From: Telmatactis stephensoni
Lineage: Eukaryota > Cnidaria > Anthozoa > Actiniaria > Isophelliidae
Reading direction: 5' to 3'
Assembly (NCBI GenBank): GCA_029948255.1
Contig: JALIZF010001611.1
Coordinates: 248,001 to 312,000, forward strand
DNA length: 64,000 bases
Shown here: in pieces, positions 50,501-64,000 of the stretch
Numbering within the stretch: the first letter of the stretch is position 1
How the letters are laid out: the number at the start of each line of letters is the position of its first letter
The notes under the pieces: model-generated
The model's database searches: none
What the model was told of the DNA's origin: nothing
What the model saw: only the letters and a program-made list of their open reading frames with translations
Translations under genes and position numbers: made by a program

Positions 50501-52414
50501 AACCGCATGGAACCAGAACTCTGATGACTTACTATTGAAACGTCTTAAGTAGTAACACTCTGGAGTATGGCCTCCATTTCTTGGCAAAAGTAAAGAACAT
50601 TCGATTGGCTTCCATAACTGAGCTTCATGGATATCTCTGAATTGTCCCCAAAAGTCTTTCCACATCCTAAACTCTGTCTTGCACACTTTGTGTAAATATT
50701 CACATGTTTCCTTACAAATTGGTTTTATACTCAATACTCGTGTGGTGACGTCACACTTTGGGAACACAACTCTACAATAGATTTTGAAGAAGGGTTTTAA
50801 ACAACTTGTAGCTCTCATACGGACTTTTACAGCTTTGACTATGCTATTAATACGTTGAAACTCATGTTCCATTTTTATTTGCTGCTCCTTAGTTGCATAC
50901 ACTGACCAATCAACTTCTTTACGACAGAAGCCATTTTGGGGATCTTGATATGGAAAACAGTGTTTAGTGGTCTCCTTAGAGGGGACTTCTGATTGGGCAG
51001 GGATACACCTAGAATAATACAGAAAAAATTTGAAGTTTTAGTGGTTGAATAAGAGGAGGCTTTTAGGAAGATAGGGACACTCTTAGAGGCTAGAGCAGTA
51101 TAGGAACTAGTGGTTTATTAAAAGGAGACTTCCGGTAGGGCAGGGATGGACACATCTAGAACATGCAGCTGGGACGTGCTACGAAGTAACTTATGCTCTT
51201 GTAACATCACTTATAACTTCATTCCAGTTAAATTCTAAGGCCTCAGTAGCGACGCAAGCATAAGCGCAAGCAACATACGTAGACTCAGTATCGTGTGTAA
51301 AAACAGACAATCTCTGCTAAGGAGCAGTGCATTTAAAATCGTTCATGAATGGTTGCGTACCTGGGAGACACCGTTGCGTTACTTGCTGAACCTTCAGAAA
51401 CAAATGAAAAAACGAAAATGTATTAAACGTCACGCAATACAACCATTACGATAATCATTTAGTCACTAGTTCAACTGAGTCACGTCAAGCTATACTATTC
51501 TCAAGTAAAGTAGCGAAGTAACGTCACGTCACACATGTCAATCTACACTACAGTCTGCGTGACCGTGTCCGTTCCGTAATATCTATGCGAACATTTGTAA
51601 TTCTTGCAGTCTTTCGGTACCGTGCGTTGACTGTAGCGTCGTCCCAGTCATACGAAATTGCCTCTATATGGAGGCTTGCATCATATCACACTTTCATACA
51701 CAATCAGAAGCCTATTACTGGAAGTGTTATCCTGGTATGCACATTTCGTGCTATTTTTCAGTTCTCTCTAGTTATTATATAATGTTCTCGCGCACGCGCA
51801 CAGAAATGAATAGCCTCCAAACCTGGTAAATCTAAATGCATCACTATTCTTTACTTCAGAAAACAAGTACTCGTTTATTATTATCATTAAAAGCAAGAGA
51901 CAAATGAATAATTCAGTTCTATGTGGTTCAGCGATGGTACATTTTTTCATTTTCATCATCAAAAATGTGGCCTAAGTAGCGGCCCTCTAGACGACAAAAA
52001 AAGAGAGACAAAAAGATTTGGAAAAAGCTCAATAAATCTCTTCATACTGTTTGAATGATAACTGTATATTTAATTTTGCTTCAATAAATCTTTAAAAAAT
52101 CATTTGGATTCTATTTTTTGGTTGTTGTTTCCTTTGCTGTTTGGAGTCCAGATAACTCGAAAAGACTGTTTCGCAATAAGCCACTTCACGCTTTCGTCCG
52201 CCATCTTGAATTGGGGCAAACACGGGAAATTCTACACGAATCTGGATCACTTTGACTTCTCATAACTTGGCCCAATATTGATGGATTTCAAAATTTAAGC
52301 ATCAATAATTAGCATAAAAGTACTCTCACACAGTTACTGTCACACAATGAAGTAAAACGTTGACTTACCTGTTACAGCTAGGAATACAACTTGAATAACA
52401 AGAGTAAAAATCAT
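35563..52414 (-). CDS. RTK1: receptor tyrosine kinase with Frizzled-kringle-FN3-SEA-FN3 ectodomain
   Basis: Complete gene of 20 coding exons (5' to 3'): 52369-52414, 51361-51391, 50533-51008, 50040-50066, 49709-49960, 46920-47216, 46157-46269, 45995-46065, 45403-45578, 44667-44957, 43415-43542, 42853-43066, 42331-42441, 41498-41685, 40659-40781, 39671-39741, 38721-38761, 36338-36434, 36173-36272, 35563-35715. Lengths sum to 3006 nt with every phase consistent: 1001 residues. Signal peptide 1-15; Frizzled-like CRD about 26-184; kringle 194-277; FN3 278-376; SEA 377-496; FN3 497-593; TM about 596-620; kinase about 668-950. Catalytic residues are all present: GSGQFG 675-680, Lys704, Glu721, HRD 810-812, DFG 830-832. 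The kinase insert holds PNYENT (YxN, Grb2-SH2 type). Ectodomain resembles ROR/MuSK, but the catalytic loop (HRDLAARN) is not ROR-like. Ligand unknown; Wnt binding is only an inference from the CRD. Confidence 0.9.
35787..36060. repeat. purine tract with (GGGA)n in the last intron of RTK1
   Basis: About 22 uninterrupted GGGA/GAGG units at 35870-35960, flanked by other GGAA/GAAA-rich purine sequence. It lies between the last two RTK1 exons. The corresponding intron of RTK2 carries a (GAAA)n tract. Confidence 0.9.
36173..43066 (-). CDS. RTK1 kinase-domain exons
   Basis: Eight exons from 42853-43066 to 36173-36272 encode the kinase. Landmarks in order: [14 protein letters not shown] (P-loop), YCAVKML (catalytic Lys), LCNEINIM (C-helix Glu), [14 protein letters not shown] (hinge), [32 protein letters not shown] (activation loop), [45 protein letters not shown]. 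The final exon 35563-35715 is an acidic tail. The HRDLAARN loop and intact DFG/APE-equivalent (WMAIE) argue for an active kinase. Confidence 0.92.
36708..36790. repeat. (ATCC)n-(GTCC)n compound microsatellite
   Basis: Roughly ten ATCC units change in register to about nine GTCC units. Located in the RTK1 intron between 36434 and 38721. Confidence 0.9.
36838..36963. mobile_element. 126-bp foldback MITE
   Basis: Left AATGAACGCGAGTGTTCCAT and right ATGGGACACAAGCGTTCATT are complementary, as are the inner GGATATAGAGT and ACTCTATATCC. It is in an RTK1 intron and has no coding capacity. Confidence 0.75.
37560..38215. mobile_element. nest of three inverted-repeat elements
   Basis: An outer pair (about 37600-37675 with AGTAACTAAAG...GAAGCACAGGGAAATTG, against 38137-38200 with CAATTTCCCTGTGCTTC...CTTTAGTTACT) encloses a second inverted repeat (about 37690-37972, arms with GTGAGTTTCTATAACTAAT and its near-complement) and a short G-rich MITE (37989-38126, ends AGCCTGCGTATCTGGC and GCCAGCTTCGCAGGCT). 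All lie in one RTK1 intron. Confidence 0.65.
38845..39580. repeat. 22-bp minisatellite in an RTK1 intron
   Basis: About 30 imperfect copies of a unit close to GGTGTCAGTAAGTGGTTGGTAA, with local variants (GGTATCAG, GGTGCCAG, GTAGTTGG). It spans most of the intron between exons 39671-39741 and 38721-38761. The equivalent RTK2 intron is only about 180 bp and lacks it. Confidence 0.9.
40285..40380 (+). mobile_element. tRNA-derived SINE
   Basis: GGATGGCACAGTTGGTTAGT (A-box) and TAGTTCGATCCCCAG (B-box) are at tRNA spacing and flanked by GGAGCAAG and GCATCCTTG. It lies in the RTK1 intron between the catalytic-loop exon and the LPVRWMA exon. Confidence 0.65.
41085..41402. repeat. AC-rich pentamer-like repeat (ACAAC/ACAACAC)
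   Basis: Degenerate run of ACAAC, ACACAAC and CATCAC units. The minus strand stays open for long stretches as Cys/Val/Leu-rich nonsense. It lies in the RTK1 intron between the hinge exon and the catalytic-loop exon. RTK2 has the same kind of block in the same intron (62635-63165). Confidence 0.85.
42612..42775 (+). mobile_element. truncated SINE head followed by (ATTC)n
   Basis: GAGCAAGTGTAGCTTAGTTGGTTAGTGCGCGGC matches the first half of the SINE at 40285, then breaks off into about 27 copies of ATTC (42659-42775, with a GTTC interruption). The B-box half is missing. Confidence 0.6.
43268..43328. repeat. (GAA)n microsatellite
   Basis: About 20 uninterrupted GAA/AAG units in the RTK1 intron between the TM exon and the P-loop exon. 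On minus it reads as a poly-Ser open frame, which is an artefact. Confidence 0.9.
44667..44957 (-). CDS. RTK1 exon 10: second fibronectin type III domain
   Basis: Starts with a Pro-rich hinge ([15 protein letters not shown]), then [40 protein letters not shown] and [12 protein letters not shown]. It is a standard FN3 placed next to the transmembrane exon (43415-43542), which encodes [20 protein letters not shown] and a basic stop-transfer stretch. Confidence 0.9.
45012..45372. mobile_element. interspersed repeat, short copy of the 25936-26815 family
   Basis: Ends CCTTGTCGATACGCGCGCTC and ACGGGAAAAGCTGTTCTATT. A CACTTC/GAAGTG palindrome lies in the middle. It is in the RTK1 intron between the SEA and second FN3 exons, in the opposite orientation to the other copy. 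Confidence 0.6.
45403..46269 (-). CDS. RTK1 exons 7-9: SEA domain
   Basis: Three exons (46157-46269, 45995-46065, 45403-45578) encode one SEA fold: [50 protein letters not shown] and [16 protein letters not shown] domains are extracellular modules near membranes and often self-cleave at G|SVVV. Here the site reads GNVGV, with Asn in place of the nucleophilic Ser, so autoproteolysis is unlikely. Confidence 0.75.
46920..47216 (-). CDS. RTK1 exon 6: first fibronectin type III domain
   Basis: [47 protein letters not shown] and [18 protein letters not shown] show the FN3 landmarks: a Trp in strand B, the LxPxTxYxxxV signature, and the GxGPxS end. Confidence 0.9.
47616..47685 (+). repeat. G-run cluster
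   Basis: Seven runs of 7-12 G separated by ATT, AT, AA or A. It meets the pattern for an intramolecular G-quadruplex on plus, which is the template strand for RTK1. Located in the 2.5-kb RTK1 intron between the kringle and first FN3 exons. Confidence 0.8.
49709..49960 (-). CDS. RTK1 exon 5: kringle domain
   Basis: A single exon encodes a full kringle: [65 protein letters not shown] and KCPDP. All six canonical cysteines are present, plus an extra Cys in SSQCPH. It is followed in phase directly by the FN3 exon. Confidence 0.95.
50533..51008 (-). CDS. RTK1 exon 3: Frizzled-like cysteine-rich domain
   Basis: Begins CIPAQSEVP, then [39 protein letters not shown] and [15 protein letters not shown], ending with [10 protein letters not shown]. 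The Cys spacing (C..YC...FPKC, then C...C....C) matches the CRD of ROR and MuSK receptors. A 31-nt exon before it (51361-51391) and a 27-nt exon after it (50040-50066) are short linkers; both preserve phase. Confidence 0.85.
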
Positions 52415-54596
52415 CTTTGTTGCTGTATTCACACGTAACGAGTCTGCATGTAAAAAGTAGTACTATTAAGTAGCTAGAAATGAGTTTTCCCTATATCGAC
52501 GGGCGCGGGCACCAAGAGTTACCCTGAGTACAAGAGTTTCCTAATTCTCACACATCAGGGTTTTGTTGTAGCGAGAATTCAACATAGCTCATTTAGAACA
52601 TGGACATCTACTTGCAACAACTTTCAACGTTGTTTCTTCCACTACTAGTACTATGGCAACACTTTCAGCAATTAAATTGGTTTTGAAAAACCTAAATCAC
52701 CCTAGAATTAACGTTAATTCGCAGACCTCGTCTGTTTCTATAGTATACTTACATACACTGAAGGGACGCCAAGAAGTCGAGCAGCTTCTGATCAAAGAAA
52801 ATATGAGTTTTAAATCACGTTCATATATATGATCGAATAATAAACATCTCAGTCTCAGTTGGAATAACGAAGCTATACAAATTAAACCTTGACGGCTGGA
52901 AATGAAGTTCTCCTATATGATTCCTTCTGATGAAGGAAACTTTGCGAAATGAAACCAGGTTTCGCTTCGGTAAGAACCGGAATCAGTTGGCGAGTAGCTT
53001 TCCTTATCTCGTAAGTCACGAACATGGCACTTTTTATTCAGAGATAATTCATAGACTCCTCAACCATCAACTAAAACGTTTTTCTTTTCTTTTTTGCACC
53101 AGGATTTCTCAGAGCTTCCCTTTGGATATCAACATCGAAGCTACATGAAAATAGTATCGTGACAAAGTAGGAAGGAAAAGCGAATGCAGATGTATCGGGA
53201 ATCAATATTCATATAGATCAAAATAGACCAAACTTTAGCTACAATTTTGAACAAAACTGTTAAGACCTTTACAGTAATATTGTACAGTGAAAAAAATCGC
53301 GTGGAGTGTTCAACTGGCATGTCTGTTTTGGCGCCTTTTGACAACTTGTTAGTGAAAACCTTTGAGAACTTTTGTAACATCACACTGATGATGGCGTAAG
53401 TACACGCCGAAACGTGTCTGAAAATAAATGCAAAAGAATCTACCATGTCGTTCTCTTACTAGAACTGAAAAAGAATTCAATGGAACGTTTAAGATTCGGT
53501 CGTTTAAATTACCGACACTTAAAAAGTTATCGACGTTTGTACTTATCTTTCAAGTACACCATTTCCGCCTCCACAAAATGAAAGAAAGAAAGAAAAGAAA
53601 ATTGAAATTCAACGACTTTCATCATCAATGTTTTAAAAAGAAACACGTCATGGTTTGACGTCACGATACTACTTTAATCCCTCTTTCTCTCTTTCGTTTC
53701 ATTCATCCACTTTCTTTGTTTTTTCTACCCGTAATCTTTGGGCACTCGCAAACGTTATATCATCTTAACCCTCTGGTTAAGCGGTACTTGTATACATTAA
53801 GTAATTGTATTGTCATGGTTTAGTGCTAAAAAATTCCCTTTTACGACGTCATATTTATTTTGACTTTGCCAGGTTTATATATTTTGCGACGATCCAATCT
53901 TATAATGTTGGTCACGTGTGAAAATGATGCTCGTGAATGGTCTGGGCCGAGTACACGCTCTTGTTAGAGAGACACGGGTTTGAGGATGTTCAGAGAAAGT
54001 TAACTGATCGATACCAACATTATAGACGTTGTTTTGCAGTGAAACTGATGTCGTCGTCGTCATCATCATCATCATCATCATCATCACCATGATTGAACTT
54101 TAGTCTGTAATTACCCATTTCATGCAGTTTATTTCAATTTATCCCTTATTTTACATATTTTACTTTTCAGTTCTCGATTGTCTTTATAAATGATACTTTA
54201 CGTTTTACATATGGAAATACAAATGAAATGGATTGAATTAACAAAGTACTTGTCATGTTTTTCAATGGAAAATCTATGTAAGCTACAAATATGTTCTCTA
54301 CTACTGAACTTGGAAATGGTTATAATAGTGCATAGGCTAAGACGAAGCCTGTGTTGAACTTGATTTTTATATTAGTCAGGTGTCCATCCTCAGTTTTATA
54401 ATCATGCAGGACATTGAAGCATCGTCTTGGTATAACCATAAATTTTAAGGATGAAATTGTTCATTGAAAGTTAATGTAAAACAGCTTGCAAAGTTTGACA
54501 GCACCTACATCTAAAAGCCTCGGTGGAATTAACTTAAGAGAATCAATTTGTTTTAACCCGTTCTTATCCGTTCTTTACTTGTTTTAAGCGTCCTAG
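52415..54596. other. RTK1 5' UTR exons and intergenic DNA
   Basis: The signal-peptide exon continues as 5' UTR to an acceptor at about 52444 (TTTTACATGCAG on minus). A likely non-coding exon lies at about 52754-52793, between TTTGATCAG and GTATGTAAGT. The rest is intergenic and includes the methyltransferase relic at 53900-54055. Confidence 0.5.
53900..54055 (+). pseudogene. relic of a third ASMT-like methyltransferase (last exon)
   Basis: Closely similar to the end of exon 3 of copy 2 (29695-29867). Shared runs include TTGGTCACGTGTGAA, GAGTACACGCT, ACACGGGTTT and ACATTATAGACG. A missing base after TCTGGG shifts the frame, and stops follow. Similarity continues into the 3' flank: a CATCAT-rich stretch, GATTGAACTT, then TACATATGGAAATACAAATG near 54207, against TACATATGAAAATACAAATG near 29993. 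The shared 3' flank argues for a DNA-level duplication and against retroposition. No exon 1 or 2 remnant was recognised nearby. Confidence 0.8.
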
Positions 54597-63577
<8,981 letters not shown>

Positions 63578-64000
63578 CTTGAAAATACACGAGAAAAGAA
63601 AATAAGGCAAAGTTAAAATCAAGGCATGCATGCTCTTTCCACAATAGGGTGCTAGGTGGTAGACTGTGAATGGTTGTCATGGTTACCACCTTGTCGCCAG
63701 GGACAGGTGCATATCTTCGAGGCAGCAATATGGCAACCAAGCCCAACCAGCTCATTGGTTTAGCCTATAAGGTCGCAGATAGCTCGTACAGCAGCAGAGG
63801 CAACTGAGCACTCGAGGCATTTGCTTCTGGTAAATTTTCCCCAGTTTCTGCTCTCACACGGTCTGACCGTTCGAATTCTGCTCGTTCAACCCAACCAAAC
63901 CTGGAGAGTTATCACATTTCTTACCCATAAGCCTAAATTCTGTCAGCTCGGTAAAATTTTGCCGTTTCTGCCCACGGGCCAAAATATATATAAAGCTTTC

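Overview
The window looks like nuclear DNA of a metazoan, most likely an anthozoan cnidarian (coral or sea anemone). It is AT-rich, its genes have many introns with canonical GT-AG junctions, and its introns are full of microsatellites, foldback elements and tRNA-derived SINEs. The gene families (TDRD3, CFAP97, LRR-type GPCR, ASMT-like methyltransferases, PRRT-like membrane protein, receptor tyrosine kinases) are animal families. The cnidarian call is an inference from general character; no species marker is visible.

Layout. 1-2204: a CFAP97-domain gene on minus, divergent from TDRD3 across a short promoter with a regular array of CGGAAGT (ETS-type) sites. 2205-11724: TDRD3 orthologue on plus, 12 coding exons. 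11725-14067: intergenic, with a large foldback element. 14068-18495: LRR-containing rhodopsin-class GPCR on minus, whose TM6-TM7 part carries two frameshifts and a stop. 21803-24870 and 27403-29867: two tandem ASMT-like O-methyltransferase genes on plus, with a nearly identical middle exon. 30388-31960: PRRT3/4-like seven-TM protein on minus; its signal-peptide exon sits in one arm of a ~300-bp palindrome. 35563-52414: a complete 20-exon receptor tyrosine kinase (RTK1) on minus. All 20 exon phases agree and give 1001 residues with the order signal peptide, Frizzled-like CRD, kringle, FN3, SEA, FN3, TM, kinase. 53900-54055: relic of a third methyltransferase. 54597-63577: 3' half of a paralogous RTK (RTK2) on minus, running off the right edge. 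One RTK2 intron holds broken LTR retroelements and a nested DNA transposon.

How they relate. The genes do not form one pathway. The two methyltransferases and the two kinases are local tandem duplications. The methyltransferase relic between the two kinases shows that the two duplicated families have been shuffled together. The most notable object is RTK1: a ROR/MuSK-like Frizzled plus kringle ectodomain joined through FN3-SEA-FN3 to a kinase that lacks ROR-type catalytic-loop features. Single-base breaks occur in the CFAP97 and GPCR genes and at one TDRD3 exon edge, whereas RTK1, the methyltransferases and the PRRT gene read cleanly.
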